NCBI RefSeq assembly: GCF_000765665.2 | Contig: NZ_JROZ02000005.1 | Span: 49,348-113,347 of the forward strand | Direction of reading: 5' to 3' | DNA length: 64,000 bases | Source of the DNA: Helicobacter sp. MIT 05-5293 | GTDB taxonomy: Bacteria > Campylobacterota > Campylobacteria > Campylobacterales > Helicobacteraceae | In this document: positions 1 through 9,227 of the stretch, one piece after another | Layout of the letters: every line of letters starts with the position of its first letter | How positions within the stretch are numbered: the first letter of the stretch is position 1 | Made by a program: the position numbers and the translations under genes | The notes under the pieces: model-generated | The model's database searches: none | What the model was told of the DNA's origin: nothing | What the model saw: only the letters and a program-made list of their open reading frames with translations

Positions 1-997
1 AATCTTGAGCAATGTCCTTGAGTTTCATTGGGCGAATCTCCCCACCCATAAAAAAATCATATTGATTTTCCCTTAATGCAATGGCGATTTTCAGAATCGT
101 TGCCTTTCGCATATCAAGCGCATCAACGAGATCTTTTGCTTCTTTAAGCTTGTTTTTCAAAAAATCCGCACTTTCCTTGTGAGAATGAGCATTTCTAATA
201 TTTTCCTCAATGACAATTTTGGGATAATACGCATCATTGATTGACACTTCTAGCTCATAGGCGGTATTTTTTAGGCTATCAGTTTTAATACGCTCGAAAA
301 TAAAAATATCAGGTATCACTTCTGCTTCTCTCGCACCAAACTCAATCGCTGGAGGATTCTTAAAACTCTTAATGACTTTCATCACGACATTATACGATGC
401 GTGATTCTTATATCTGTTGTGATTGTGCAAATCCTTGATAATTTGTGAGGCAAGCTCATAATCCTCCCCGTCCAAATCGCATTGTTGGAGCTGAAAAAGA
501 AATGATTCAATCACATCTTTTGCACCAATACCATAAGGCTCTAAATATGCAAAACGCGTGCGCACTCGCTCTACTTCAGATTCACTGATGCCCAACTCAT
601 CAGCAATTTCACTCACGGGCGTATCCAAATACCCCTCTTCATTAAGATTCTCAATAATCTTTAATGCGATATTTTGCGAAATTGCCGTGGGGAATAGCTT
701 TGAATCAATCTGCTCTTCAAGCACTTCATAAAGGCTTTGCTCTTTAATACTCACAGAATCCATACGATCTGTTTGGGTGTTGCGTGAAGAAGATTGAGAT
801 TTTTGATAGTTTTTAGATTGGAGGCTTTGAGTGATTTGGCTTTGGACATGTGCATAAGGATTCTCTTCGGCAATACTTGAGAGCGTCTCTTCAAGCTCTG
901 TCATTCCGCTTTGTAAAATAGGCAACCAGCTTTTTAAAGTTGTCGAGAGACGCGCTTTGACATTTAGATTCTGACGTAACTTACCGCCCACACTCAT
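1..997 (-). CDS. rpoN: RNA polymerase sigma-54 factor RpoN (3' part beyond window)
   Basis: About 332 N-terminal codons are present and the gene runs off the left edge. RpoN directs core RNA polymerase to -24/-12 promoters with an AAA+ activator; in Helicobacter it serves middle flagellar genes. The visible part has the region I sequence ([15 protein letters not shown]), the acidic/polar linker, and the start of the core-binding region, ending near [16 protein letters not shown], the usual lead-in to the DNA-binding domain. The HTH and RpoN box lie outside. The ATG at 997-995 overlaps the TGA of lptB by four bases, so translation is probably coupled. The rpoN-lptB-tsaE-dnaX order is the one known in H. 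pylori. Confidence 0.93.
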   Translation of the reverse strand, partial: MSVGGKLRQNLNVKARLSTTLKSWLPILQSGMTELEETLSSIAEENPYAHVQSQITQSLQSKNYQKSQSSSRNTQTDRMDSVSIKEQSLYEVLEEQIDSKLFPTAISQNIALKIIENLNEEGYLDTPVSEIADELGISESEVERVRTRFAYLEPYGIGAKDVIESFLFQLQQCDLDGEDYELASQIIKDLHNHNRYKNHASYNVVMKVIKSFKNPPAIEFGAREAEVIPDIFIFERIKTDSLKNTAYELEVSINDAYYPKIVIEENIRNAHSHKESADFLKNKLKEAKDLVDALDMRKATILKIAIALRENQYDFFMGGEIRPMKLKDIAQD

Positions 998-1716
998 GCT
1001 TTAAAATGTTCTCCTAAATAGTATTTTCGCACCAATTCATTTTGATAAATTTCTTCGGCATTACCACTTGCAAGCAATGCACCACTTTTAATCACATACG
1101 CTCGTGTGCAGACGGATAATGTCTCACGCACATTATGATCTGTGATAAGAACCCCAATATCAAGACTCGTAAGCTTTAAAATGATATTTTGTATATCATT
1201 TACTGCGCGTGGATCAACCCCTGCAAAAGGTTCATCAAGCAAAACAAACTTCGGATCTTTAATCAAAGCACGAGCAATCTCCACTCTTCTACGCTCACCT
1301 CCGCTTAACGATACACCTTTTCGCGCACGAATAGGTTCGATGTTAAATTCTTCAAGCATTTTTTCAATTTTAATCTTCTGATCTTTAGTATTTTTGATGC
1401 TGACTTCTGCGGCAAGCATAAGATTCTCTTCTACGCTTAGATCTTTGAAAATACTTGATTCTTGAGGCAAATACCCGATGCCAAGATTCGAACGCATATG
1501 CAAGGGGAATTTCGTAATTTCAGTATGATTGAGCATCACTTTGCCACTGCTTGGGTGCAAAAGCCCACAAATCATATAAAAAGTCGTTGTCTTGCCCGCT
1601 CCATTAGGTCCTAAAAGCCCTACAACTTCACCGCTATTCACTTCTAGGGAGACATCTTGCACGATTTTGGTTTTTTTAATATGCTTGCTAAGACTGATTG
1701 CTGAAAGTTTATTCAT
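994..1716 (-). CDS. lptB: LPS export ABC transporter ATPase LptB
   Basis: Cytoplasmic ATPase that drives the LptBFG transporter, extracting lipopolysaccharide from the inner membrane. About 240 aa, the normal length. Walker [10 protein letters not shown] lies near residue 36, the Q-loop in GYLPQESS, the signature LSGGERRR near 137, Walker [12 protein letters not shown] near 159, and the switch His in ITDHNV. I chose the ATG at 1716 rather than an upstream TTG at 1722, because AAGGTG sits eight bases before it. The gene begins just after the tsaE stop and overlaps rpoN by four bases, so it is part of a tight operon. Confidence 0.93.
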   Translation of the reverse strand: MNKLSAISLSKHIKKTKIVQDVSLEVNSGEVVGLLGPNGAGKTTTFYMICGLLHPSSGKVMLNHTEITKFPLHMRSNLGIGYLPQESSIFKDLSVEENLMLAAEVSIKNTKDQKIKIEKMLEEFNIEPIRARKGVSLSGGERRRVEIARALIKDPKFVLLDEPFAGVDPRAVNDIQNIILKLTSLDIGVLITDHNVRETLSVCTRAYVIKSGALLASGNAEEIYQNELVRKYYLGEHFKA

Positions 1717-1718
1717 TA

Positions 1719-2147
1719 TCAAAACACCTTGTAGATTCTCTGTTGATGCGATGGAGCAAGGGCAATAGAGATTCTCATCACCTCATAACCACTTCGCCGA
1801 AGCAATGCCTCTAAACGCTCATCTCCCCATTCTACAAGGTGGATTCCCTCTCTTTCAAGCATATCCAACAATCCCCATTCTAAAAGCTCCTCCAAAGACT
1901 TGCGATACAAATCATAATGATAGATTCTCTTGCTTTCTTGTCCGTATTCATGGACAAGATTAAAGGTAGGAGAAGTTACCTCATCATCTTGCTGCATATA
2001 TCGGACAAATGCACGCACAAAAGTCGTTTTTCCACTTCCTAAATCCCCCTGCAAAAGCACAACTCCATTACAAAATGTTATTTTATCAAATAATGCACAC
2101 GCATCGCTTAAATCATTCACACCCAAAACAAATTCATTGCAAATCAT
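1719..2147 (-). CDS. tsaE: tRNA t6A37 biosynthesis ATPase TsaE
   Basis: P-loop protein that works with TsaB and TsaD to make threonylcarbamoyl-adenosine at tRNA position 37. 142 aa, typical for the family. Walker [10 protein letters not shown] lies at residues 34-42, followed by the [10 protein letters not shown] switch segment and a C-terminal LVEWGDE motif, all diagnostic. It overlaps the end of dnaX by 14 bases and is immediately followed by lptB, the H. pylori order. No internal oddities seen. Confidence 0.92.
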   Translation of the reverse strand: MICNEFVLGVNDLSDACALFDKITFCNGVVLLQGDLGSGKTTFVRAFVRYMQQDDEVTSPTFNLVHEYGQESKRIYHYDLYRKSLEELLEWGLLDMLEREGIHLVEWGDERLEALLRRSGYEVMRISIALAPSHQQRIYKVF

Positions 2148-3873
2148 CAGATTTACTCACACTATCGTTTGGGATTGTTTCAGGACGCGGGGCGATCACG
2201 CTTTTTATCCCTATGCTTTCATTAATCGCATTAATCAATTCGCGATGTTCTTGCAAAAAAGCATCTTGTGCATCAAGAGCTACTGCTGGCTTCTGTGGCG
2301 CATTTAGCATCTCTTGCGTTATAGCAGCTTTGACAGATTCAACAGATTCGGAGGTATTTTCAGACTTTTGAGAATCTACCAAATCCGTAGGTTGCGTGAT
2401 ATTGTGTGTCATCGGGGTTTGTGTCGGATTCACATTTTGGGTATTTATTTCAGAATCTTGACTTTTTGTGCTTTCTGAAGGCATGGGGACTTGTCGAATC
2501 GTTGTGTTTGCTCCAAAAATCTCATTCACAAAAGTCTTAATTAGCGTATAATGTTCCTTTAACAATGCCTTATCTTCACCTTGTGCGCGACTATGCCAAC
2601 TCAAAATCTGATCTTCAAACGCAACAAATACGATATTTTGAGCGAAACTCTCCCCCAACTGCATATTACGATCCTTTAGCTTTGCAATCAGATTCTCAAA
2701 CTGCATTTGAGGCGAAAGCTGCGACAAAGGAGCAGGCGCATTTTGCGCATCTTGAGATGAAATTGATTTTATTTGGACTGCAGAATCTTTGTCAATCTTA
2801 GGGGCTTGGAAAATTTCAGATTCTAATTCTTCAATCATTGCTTCTATATCTTTGACTTTCATCGCTTCTTGCATTTTCATCGCGCAAAGTAAAAGCACAA
2901 ATGCCCCATCTGTGTTGAGATTCAGTAATATTTTTGATTCGCTAAGAATCCGCGAGAAACGGTCGACAAATAATGCTTGAAACTCTACATCTCTCGCTAA
3001 AAGCCGCTCTTTCAAAAAAAGCATCATTTCATCAAGTATCATTTCGCATTCATATTCTTGTAAAATCTCAAGTGCAGCAAAGATCTTAGCTGTATCGCGT
3101 TGCAAAACCGCATCAAAATAATCCCGCAATACTTTAGGATCAACCACACCCAACATATCCGTTACGCTTGCGACTTCAATATGATTCTTACAAAAAATAA
3201 TCGCCTGATCAAGGAGCGTCAAAGTATCACGCAAACTCCCTGAACCACTCCTTGCGATCATCTCAAGTGCTTGAGGCTCAAAGCTTACACCCTCTTTGTG
3301 GAGAATATTTGTAATATGCTCGACAATCAAACGATGAGGGATTTGCTTGAATCGAAAATGTTGCGTGCGACTTAAAATAGTCGCGGGAAGTTTTAGAGGG
3401 TCAGTAGTCGCAAGGATAAATTTCACAAACTCTGGGGGTTCTTCAAGGGTTTTCAGCAAAGCATTGAAAGCTTCTTTGCTTAGCATATGCACCTCATCAA
3501 CGATAAAAATTTTATAACGTCCATAGCTAGGGCGATATTTGGTTTGCTCAATCACGCGCTTAATATCATCAATCCCCCTAGAGCTTGCTGCGTCCATTTC
3601 AATAATATCAATATGCTTATTTTGAAGTGCCGAAATGCAACTCGCACAAGTGCCACAAGGTGTGCTTGTAGGTCCACTCTCACATTGCAAAGCACGGGCA
3701 AAAATACGCGCTGAACTCGTCTTTCCGCTCCCTCGTAATCCGCTAAAAAGATACGCATGGGAGATATGTTGAGAATCTAGTGCAAGAGAAAGGGTTTGAG
3801 AGACAGCATTTTGCCCAACCAAATCACTAAAAATAGTCGGACGATACTTTAAAGCCAATGCAATTGAGGACAT
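2134..3873 (-). CDS. dnaX: DNA polymerase III gamma/tau subunit DnaX
   Basis: AAA+ clamp-loader subunit of the replicative polymerase. 579 aa. Walker A GLRGSGKTS is at residues 45-53, zinc-binding cysteines at about 64, 73, 76 and 79, Walker B DEVH near 126, and an SRT sensor (ILSRTQHF) near 165. The C-terminal third is a Ser/Thr/Gln-rich linker, shorter than in long tau forms. I saw no slippery A-run suggesting programmed frameshifting. The start ATG follows AAGGAAAGG. It is the first gene of the leftward dnaX-tsaE-lptB-rpoN run. Confidence 0.94.
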   Translation of the reverse strand: MSSIALALKYRPTIFSDLVGQNAVSQTLSLALDSQHISHAYLFSGLRGSGKTSSARIFARALQCESGPTSTPCGTCASCISALQNKHIDIIEMDAASSRGIDDIKRVIEQTKYRPSYGRYKIFIVDEVHMLSKEAFNALLKTLEEPPEFVKFILATTDPLKLPATILSRTQHFRFKQIPHRLIVEHITNILHKEGVSFEPQALEMIARSGSGSLRDTLTLLDQAIIFCKNHIEVASVTDMLGVVDPKVLRDYFDAVLQRDTAKIFAALEILQEYECEMILDEMMLFLKERLLARDVEFQALFVDRFSRILSESKILLNLNTDGAFVLLLCAMKMQEAMKVKDIEAMIEELESEIFQAPKIDKDSAVQIKSISSQDAQNAPAPLSQLSPQMQFENLIAKLKDRNMQLGESFAQNIVFVAFEDQILSWHSRAQGEDKALLKEHYTLIKTFVNEIFGANTTIRQVPMPSESTKSQDSEINTQNVNPTQTPMTHNITQPTDLVDSQKSENTSESVESVKAAITQEMLNAPQKPAVALDAQDAFLQEHRELINAINESIGIKSVIAPRPETIPNDSVSKSDDLQ

Positions 3874-3974
3874 AACCTTTCCTTAAAAATAATTAAAAAT
3901 CTTACAAATAAAAGATGCCATTGTATAAAAAGATTCCAAAAACTAAGATTATTTGACATTCTCAAATCCCCAAA

Positions 3975-4604
3975 TCATTTTTCAGTCTTTGAATCTTCAT
4001 CATACGCAAATACGGGCAATCCAAGCTTATAAAAAATCGCTAAAAGGCGAGCAATCACACCCACAATAAGCGTAATAAGCGTAGCAATGAGAATATCTAT
4101 TTGCAAATAAATCAACAGCACATAATAAAGCGCACCCGCAATTAGCGCAATCCCAGCATAAATCTCCTTTTGAAACACTAAGGGTATCCGCATACATAAA
4201 ATATCACGCAAGATTCCCCCAAAAACCCCTGTGATCACTGCCGCACTCACAGCAATGATAAACCCATAATCCTTATCAATTCCTACTTGTGCGCCCAAAA
4301 TACTAAAAACAACTAACCCAATCGCATCAAGAATCAAAAACACTTTTTCCGAACGCACAACCACACGCGGAATCTTTGTTGTTAATATCGCCGCAACACA
4401 AATCAGCACCACATATTCAGGGTGAGCCACCCAAGTAAGCGGGTAATGATTAAGTAAAATATCCCGAATCGACCCTCCGCCAATCGCCGTAACAAGAGCG
4501 ATAAAAATCACACCAAACAAATCCATTTTATGTTTCCCTGCGGCTAAAGCACCCGTCATACCTTCGGCTGTGATGGCAATAATATAAAGCGTGGTTAGAA
4601 GCAT
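3975..4604 (-). CDS. TRIC/UPF0126 family membrane protein
   Basis: 209-aa integral membrane protein with about seven hydrophobic segments in two similar halves. Each half carries the family motif with small residues and an RD pair ([10 protein letters not shown] in the first, GGILRDILC in the second). Prokaryotic TRIC proteins form trimeric monovalent-cation channels; older annotation is YicG or UPF0126. It lies upstream of dnaX as in H. pylori. Family assignment is firm; ion selectivity here is inferred from homologues. Confidence 0.85.
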   Translation of the reverse strand: MLLTTLYIIAITAEGMTGALAAGKHKMDLFGVIFIALVTAIGGGSIRDILLNHYPLTWVAHPEYVVLICVAAILTTKIPRVVVRSEKVFLILDAIGLVVFSILGAQVGIDKDYGFIIAVSAAVITGVFGGILRDILCMRIPLVFQKEIYAGIALIAGALYYVLLIYLQIDILIATLITLIVGVIARLLAIFYKLGLPVFAYDEDSKTEK

Positions 4605-4680
4605 ACTCTCACTTTTTATTAAATTTTCACCATAACTATAAATGATTTTAGCTATAAAAAGGATAAATTAAAGGTAAATT

Positions 4681-4698
4681 TTGGAATCCCTTTTGCTT
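4681..4698 (+). promoter_or_regulatory. Sigma-54 promoter of flgG
   Basis: TTGGAATCCCTTTTGCTT fits the -24/-12 consensus, with GG at 4683-4684 and GC at 4695-4696, exactly ten bases apart. It lies about 65 bases before the flgG start. RpoN, encoded at the left edge of the window, would read it. Confidence 0.75.
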
Positions 4699-4762
4699 AG
4701 AATCCAACCAATCACTGCCTTAGTTTAAGTGAAATTTACTTCTTATATTAAAGGATCGCATT

Positions 4763-5551
4763 ATGATGAGATCACTCTATACCGCTACCACAGGTATGCT
4801 TGGACAACAACTCCAAATCGACAACACATCAAACAACATTGCCAATGTCAATACCACCGGCTATAAAAAGCAGAGAGCAGAATTTGCAGATTTATTTTAC
4901 CAAACACTCCAATACGCAGGAACAAGCACAAGTGAAACGACTATTTCACCCACAGGCATTGAAGTAGGGCTAGGTGTGCGACCCATTGCGATTCAAAAGA
5001 TGTTTTCACAAGGACACCCCAAAGAGACAGAAAATAACCTTGACATTGCAATCACCGGGAATGGATTCTTCCAAATCGAACTTCCCGATGGCAATATCGC
5101 CTACACACGCGCAGGAAGCTTCAAGCTTGATGATAATGGTAATGTCGTCAATGCAGAGGGCTATCGCTTGATTCCAGAGCTTACTATTCCAGAGGGTGCG
5201 ACTCAAATCAATATCGGGACTGATGGCACGGTGAGTGTGATTGAAGGTAATCAAACAGAAGTAAATATCTTAGGGCAAATCGAAATTGTGAATTTTATCA
5301 ATCCCGCAGGGTTGCATTCTTTGGGCGATAATCTTTTTATCAACACCAACGCTTCGGGTGATCCTGTAGCGGGTGTGCCGGGGCTTGACGGATTCGGACA
5401 GCTAAGACAAGGATTCTTAGAGCTTAGTAATGTCAAATTGGTCGAAGAAATGACAGATCTTATCACCGGGCAAAGAGCCTATGAGGCGAACTCAAAGAGT
5501 ATCCAAACTGCAGATTCTATGCTTCAAACCGTCAATGGCTTGAAACGATAA
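4763..5551 (+). CDS. flgG: Flagellar distal rod protein FlgG
   Basis: Structural protein of the flagellar distal rod. 262 aa, the standard length. The N-terminus (MMRSLYTATTGMLGQQ) and the C-terminus (LITGQRAYEANSKSIQTAD) are the paired helices shared by rod and hook proteins; the middle has the FlgE/F/G beta domain (ITGNGFFQIELPDG). AAAGGATC precedes the ATG. A sigma-54 promoter lies upstream and a hairpin follows the stop, so it looks monocistronic. Confidence 0.95.
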   Translation: MMRSLYTATTGMLGQQLQIDNTSNNIANVNTTGYKKQRAEFADLFYQTLQYAGTSTSETTISPTGIEVGLGVRPIAIQKMFSQGHPKETENNLDIAITGNGFFQIELPDGNIAYTRAGSFKLDDNGNVVNAEGYRLIPELTIPEGATQINIGTDGTVSVIEGNQTEVNILGQIEIVNFINPAGLHSLGDNLFINTNASGDPVAGVPGLDGFGQLRQGFLELSNVKLVEEMTDLITGQRAYEANSKSIQTADSMLQTVNGLKR

Positions 5552-5568
5552 GATTTTACCTTACATCT

Positions 5569-5621
5569 CCCATAGCCCCTAAACTCATCTTATTTGAGAT
5601 CAAAAGAGCATAGGCTATGGG
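5569..5621. terminator. Inverted repeat between flgG and virB11
   Basis: CCCATAGCC (5569-5577) and GGCTATGGG (5613-5621) form a perfect 9-bp stem. The 35-base loop contains a smaller stem, and a short T-run follows on the plus strand. It sits between convergent flgG and virB11, so it may terminate flgG. It also marks the left border of the plasmid-like segment. The loop is long for a standard terminator. Confidence 0.45.
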
Positions 5622-5694
5622 TGGGCTTTTAGAATACAAAGCCCAAATATGTATTCCCCAAAATAAATATTTGGACATTGAAACTATAATTTTC

Positions 5695-6669
5695 CTAGAT
5701 TTCTTTTGGTATATGCCGCTTCACATCGAGAATCTCGCTGACAATGCGTTCATTCTTAATCCGCTTAATTTGAATAATATAATCAATAGCTGTGCGAATA
5801 TAAGCTTTAAGAGCTACTCTATCTTGCATTCCGCCAAACATCGCATTTGTGATAATCGCATTGATAGCATCTTCACTATTATTAGCGTGAAGAGTAGAGA
5901 GGTTACCTTCGTGTCCTGTATTATTAATGCGCAAAAAAGCTAGAGTGTTGCGTATGTCAATTTCCCCAAGCAGTAATCTATCGGGGCGTAAGCGCATAGC
6001 ATTATTGATAGCCTGTGTATAGCCATAAATCTCGCTCTCTTCCTTTGGCACAGCAAGTTGGGTTTTATTATGATTTTCAATGAAAATTTCTTGCGAATCT
6101 TCGATACTTACAATGCGTTCATTTTGTGGTATTTTACTCATTAGAGCATTGAGAAAGCTCGTTTTTCCTGTGCCTGTTCCGCCACTGATAAGCACATTTT
6201 TTCTCTGCGGTATGAGGGCTTTAATTTTCTCATAATCCCACGATTCTTTGACCTTATCACTAAGAGTGAAATGTTCTAATGCAAAATATTTGCTGCTTGG
6301 GATTCTGATACAAACGCACACATCGGAGTGAAATAAAATGCTTCTGTGTTGCGCCTGAAGTCTATATCGCGCATAAGGTGGAGGCAACTCACAAGAAAGG
6401 CTAGGATATTTTTCATTAAATCTCTGCCCTCTCCTTGTAGCAAGTTGTGTCAAAAACGAATCTATGAAGTTATAGGTAAGCATAGAATCTTCTATCGTTT
6501 CCCATTTTTGTCCATAATCGACACATATCTCTCCTATATGATTAATGATAATCTCATTGGCTTCAAGCCTTAAATATTTATCAAGCACTTGCAGTTTTTG
6601 TGCAAGAATAGGCGTGATATGGTCAGCTTCCACGAACAGAATCCAAATTTTGGTTTGCAAAGCTTTCAC
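5695..6669 (-). CDS. virB11: Type IV secretion ATPase VirB11
   Basis: Hexameric traffic ATPase at the cytoplasmic base of a type IV secretion system. 324 aa from a GTG. Walker A GGTGTGKTS lies at 163-171, the Asp/Glu box around SIEDSQEIF, Walker B in RPDRLLLGEI, and the His box in GHEGNLSTLHANN. The start is uncertain: the ATG with a good AAGGAG (6679) is in another frame and ends after 18 codons, while this frame has only a poorly spaced GTG. A small frameshift near the 5' end is possible. Last gene of the leftward vir operon. Confidence 0.85.
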   Translation of the reverse strand: MKALQTKIWILFVEADHITPILAQKLQVLDKYLRLEANEIIINHIGEICVDYGQKWETIEDSMLTYNFIDSFLTQLATRRGQRFNEKYPSLSCELPPPYARYRLQAQHRSILFHSDVCVCIRIPSSKYFALEHFTLSDKVKESWDYEKIKALIPQRKNVLISGGTGTGKTSFLNALMSKIPQNERIVSIEDSQEIFIENHNKTQLAVPKEESEIYGYTQAINNAMRLRPDRLLLGEIDIRNTLAFLRINNTGHEGNLSTLHANNSEDAINAIITNAMFGGMQDRVALKAYIRTAIDYIIQIKRIKNERIVSEILDVKRHIPKEI

Positions 6670-6690
6670 ATTCTGTCATAATGATCTCCT

Positions 6691-8184
6691 TTACTGATAT
6701 TCATCATTGAAGTATTGCGCCATAACTTCACCATTTTTAGGTATTGGAAACCACATATGCGTTGTGGGCGTGATGTAGATTCTACTCCCTGCTCTTATTT
6801 CAATCGTGGGTTTAATCTTCGCTTGCTCTTGTATGAGCTGTTTAAAGATGTTATTTATATCCCCTTGTGCATTTGAAAAAAGCTGCGCGGTATAGGGACT
6901 TGTGCTTGTGCCACTTTTTTGTGTGAGATTAGAGACACTTATCATAAGCCCATTGCTTAGGGTATTTAAAAACAGACCAAGCCCATATCTCTCACCAAAT
7001 TTATTATCTAAATATCCCTCTACACCATTAATTCCCCTAGAATCTGCACTCATAGCATTTGTGAGTAAGATATTTACACCTTGAGGAGTAATCATCTCAC
7101 GCCATATAATACTTAGGCGAGATTGTCCTATTTTATTATCATTTTTATAAAATCCCATTACCTTTGTGCCACGCGGGATTAACACAACACGCCCTTGTGC
7201 AGCATAAATATCTTGTTCCACTTGTGCGGTGATAATACCCTCAATGTTGCTTACAATAGGCGTCATTAACACAGCTGGTATAAGTCTTCCTGCTCGTATC
7301 ATTCGATACAATCTATGTTCATTTGTGGCTACATCTATGTTTTGTTGATTTGAAAATCCACTATCCCCATAAAGTGAGCTTTGCTGGGCAAATATACGAG
7401 AATCTCCCCCTGCCCTCTCTCCCAATACAGCATTTTTATAAAGCTGCATTTCCTTTTGCTCTGCGAGTTTTCTTTGTCGTTGCATTTCTTGCTCTTGAAG
7501 CATTGCTTGATAAGCTGGATCGGTTATCCTTGCCTCTTCTTTTCTTGTGCGTGCTTCAATTTCCGCCATTCTTTGAGCTTCAAGCTCCCTATTGAGCCTT
7601 TCTCTCTCTTTCCTAAGCTGTTCTTCAAAAGAATTTTGTGTGCTTTGGTTGAGAAATTCCAAAAGTTGCTTTTTGTCATTGATATTAATTGGATTACCAT
7701 AAGAATCTACAATGACATTACCGCTTTTATCTTTGAGATTGCCATTTTTATCGACAAAGATAGGATTACCATTCTTATCAAGCACAGGATTTCCAAATTC
7801 ATCGAGCAAAAGCGAATCCGTGCTGCCTTGTATTTTTCCATTCTTATCATAAATGATAGGCTTACCATTAGTCCCATAAATTGGATTCCCATTCTCATCT
7901 AAAAGCACTTTTCCCAAAAGCTTTCCGTCTTTAGAGTAAAGATTACCTTCAGAATCGACATAGATGGGATTCCCAAATTCATCAAGAATAGGATTGCCAC
8001 TTTTGTCCAAAAGAATCTTTCGCCCTTTATTTTGGCTTTGTATCGAACTAATCGATTTATTTTGGTGATTCCACACATAATCACTGATAGGAAATTTACT
8101 TTCAAAAAGATAGTCGAGATTCTCTTTAACACTGCCATAGACAAAAGACAATCCTATCAGTGCAAGTCCTATCTCAATTCTCAT
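6691..8184 (-). CDS. virB10: Type IV secretion protein VirB10 with N-terminal repeats
   Basis: Spans the inner membrane and forms part of the outer-membrane core. 497 aa. A short hydrophobic N-terminal stretch is followed (about residues 50-165) by degenerate repeats built on DxNGNPI and DExGNP. Next comes a charged coiled coil rich in Glu, Arg and Gln (about 185-255), then the conserved TrbI/VirB10 beta-barrel domain with IPRGTKVMG and a C-terminal RAGSRIYITPT segment. Repeat-bearing VirB10 proteins recall H. pylori CagY. ATG overlaps the virB9 TGA by four bases. Confidence 0.88.
   Translation of the reverse strand: MRIEIGLALIGLSFVYGSVKENLDYLFESKFPISDYVWNHQNKSISSIQSQNKGRKILLDKSGNPILDEFGNPIYVDSEGNLYSKDGKLLGKVLLDENGNPIYGTNGKPIIYDKNGKIQGSTDSLLLDEFGNPVLDKNGNPIFVDKNGNLKDKSGNVIVDSYGNPININDKKQLLEFLNQSTQNSFEEQLRKERERLNRELEAQRMAEIEARTRKEEARITDPAYQAMLQEQEMQRQRKLAEQKEMQLYKNAVLGERAGGDSRIFAQQSSLYGDSGFSNQQNIDVATNEHRLYRMIRAGRLIPAVLMTPIVSNIEGIITAQVEQDIYAAQGRVVLIPRGTKVMGFYKNDNKIGQSRLSIIWREMITPQGVNILLTNAMSADSRGINGVEGYLDNKFGERYGLGLFLNTLSNGLMISVSNLTQKSGTSTSPYTAQLFSNAQGDINNIFKQLIQEQAKIKPTIEIRAGSRIYITPTTHMWFPIPKNGEVMAQYFNDEYQ
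7690..8075 (-). repeat. Degenerate GNP-type repeat block inside virB10
   Basis: At least nine imperfect units of roughly 10-14 codons centred on GNPI, GNPV, GKPI or GNL, alternating with DExx and DKxG, for example LDKSGNPILDEFGNP and LDKNGNPIFVDKNG. The DNA units drift in length and sequence, so this is a protein repeat and not a simple satellite. Similar stretches could still recombine and change the copy number. Confidence 0.75.
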
Positions 8185-9227
8185 TGCTTACCTTTTTGCA
8201 CCTTTTCGCGCTCTACGCACACATAGGCTTCTCCGATTCTGATTGTAAATCTATCAGCCACGGTTTCAGCAATGACAAAATCGCCTATCACACGCGTTTC
8301 AATCGGAGAATCTTGCTTGTCAATCACGGTATAAATACTTGGAATCTGTGGATAGCGATTTTTGTCATACTTGAAAAAAGTGTAATTATTGTCGCTAAAG
8401 ATTTCCTCTGGCACAAGCCAAGTATTTTCTTTCTTGACTTTCACTTTGTAACGCTTATAAACTTCTTTCTTTTTGACACGCAATTTATTAATACCCTCTT
8501 CCACATAAAAATATTCATCAAAAAACGGATCTTTACTTTTTTCAACAATGCTTCGCTTATCTTTGACAAACACGACAAGATGCGGATTTTTCCATGATTT
8601 AAAATCTGTGGAAAAAATATAAAACGAATAGAGTTTTCCATCATCAGTAAAAACCGCAAGACTCGTGTCTACACCGATAAGTTTAGGGCGTATAGCTAAT
8701 GTATTCTGCGAATTTGGCACTTCCAACACCTCAAAGCCTACATTATCTCCTAAAATAAAGTTTTTAATCTTTTGTGGAAATATCATTGTGCTAGTCATCG
8801 CTATGCGTGTGCGGATTTTATAGGTATTATTATCCTCATAATCTATCGTGATTGTATTTTCTGTGCCCTTGTAGTTTTTAGCAAAAAATTGCCCCTGTAT
8901 AGCGTTAAGATTCTGACTTCTTACGGCTTGTTTTTTGAGTAAAATTTCTTGTTCGGTAGGCGGTTCTTGCGACTTTTGTCCTTGTGTGATAGGCATAGAG
9001 CTTGAGCTAAAGTCATGACTTGTAGAATCTAGCACAGGTTGATTTTTTCTTTGCTCTCTTTCAATCTCTCTTTGCTCTTGAATATCTTGGATTCTATTAA
9101 TCGTTTCTATCATTTGCTCTTGCCCTTGCTGAATCCTCCTAGCAGCTTCATCTTGCATATCAATCGCGGATTCTCCATTGAGCATCAAAGCCAAAAGCGG
9201 AAAGCCAAAGAGTAGTTTTCTTGTCAT
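8181..9227 (-). CDS. virB9: Type IV secretion protein VirB9
   Basis: Outer-membrane core component that binds VirB7 and VirB10. 348 aa. It has a signal-like N-terminus (LLFGFPLLALML), then an Arg/Gln/Glu-rich coiled-coil region (about 25-65) and a Ser-rich linker. The VirB9/CagX beta-sandwich follows, with strand segments such as YKIRTRIAMTSTMIFPQ and a C-terminal YTVIDKQDSPIETRVIGDFVI. The start overlaps the virB8 stop by four bases and its stop overlaps virB10, so these genes are translationally linked. Confidence 0.87.
   Translation of the reverse strand: MTRKLLFGFPLLALMLNGESAIDMQDEAARRIQQGQEQMIETINRIQDIQEQREIEREQRKNQPVLDSTSHDFSSSSMPITQGQKSQEPPTEQEILLKKQAVRSQNLNAIQGQFFAKNYKGTENTITIDYEDNNTYKIRTRIAMTSTMIFPQKIKNFILGDNVGFEVLEVPNSQNTLAIRPKLIGVDTSLAVFTDDGKLYSFYIFSTDFKSWKNPHLVVFVKDKRSIVEKSKDPFFDEYFYVEEGINKLRVKKKEVYKRYKVKVKKENTWLVPEEIFSDNNYTFFKYDKNRYPQIPSIYTVIDKQDSPIETRVIGDFVIAETVADRFTIRIGEAYVCVEREKVQKGKQ

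Noticed and set aside
7690..8075. Regular repeats in virB10 as a CRISPR array
   Set aside because: The units are degenerate, have no constant repeat or unique spacers, and keep one open reading frame coding for GNP repeats.
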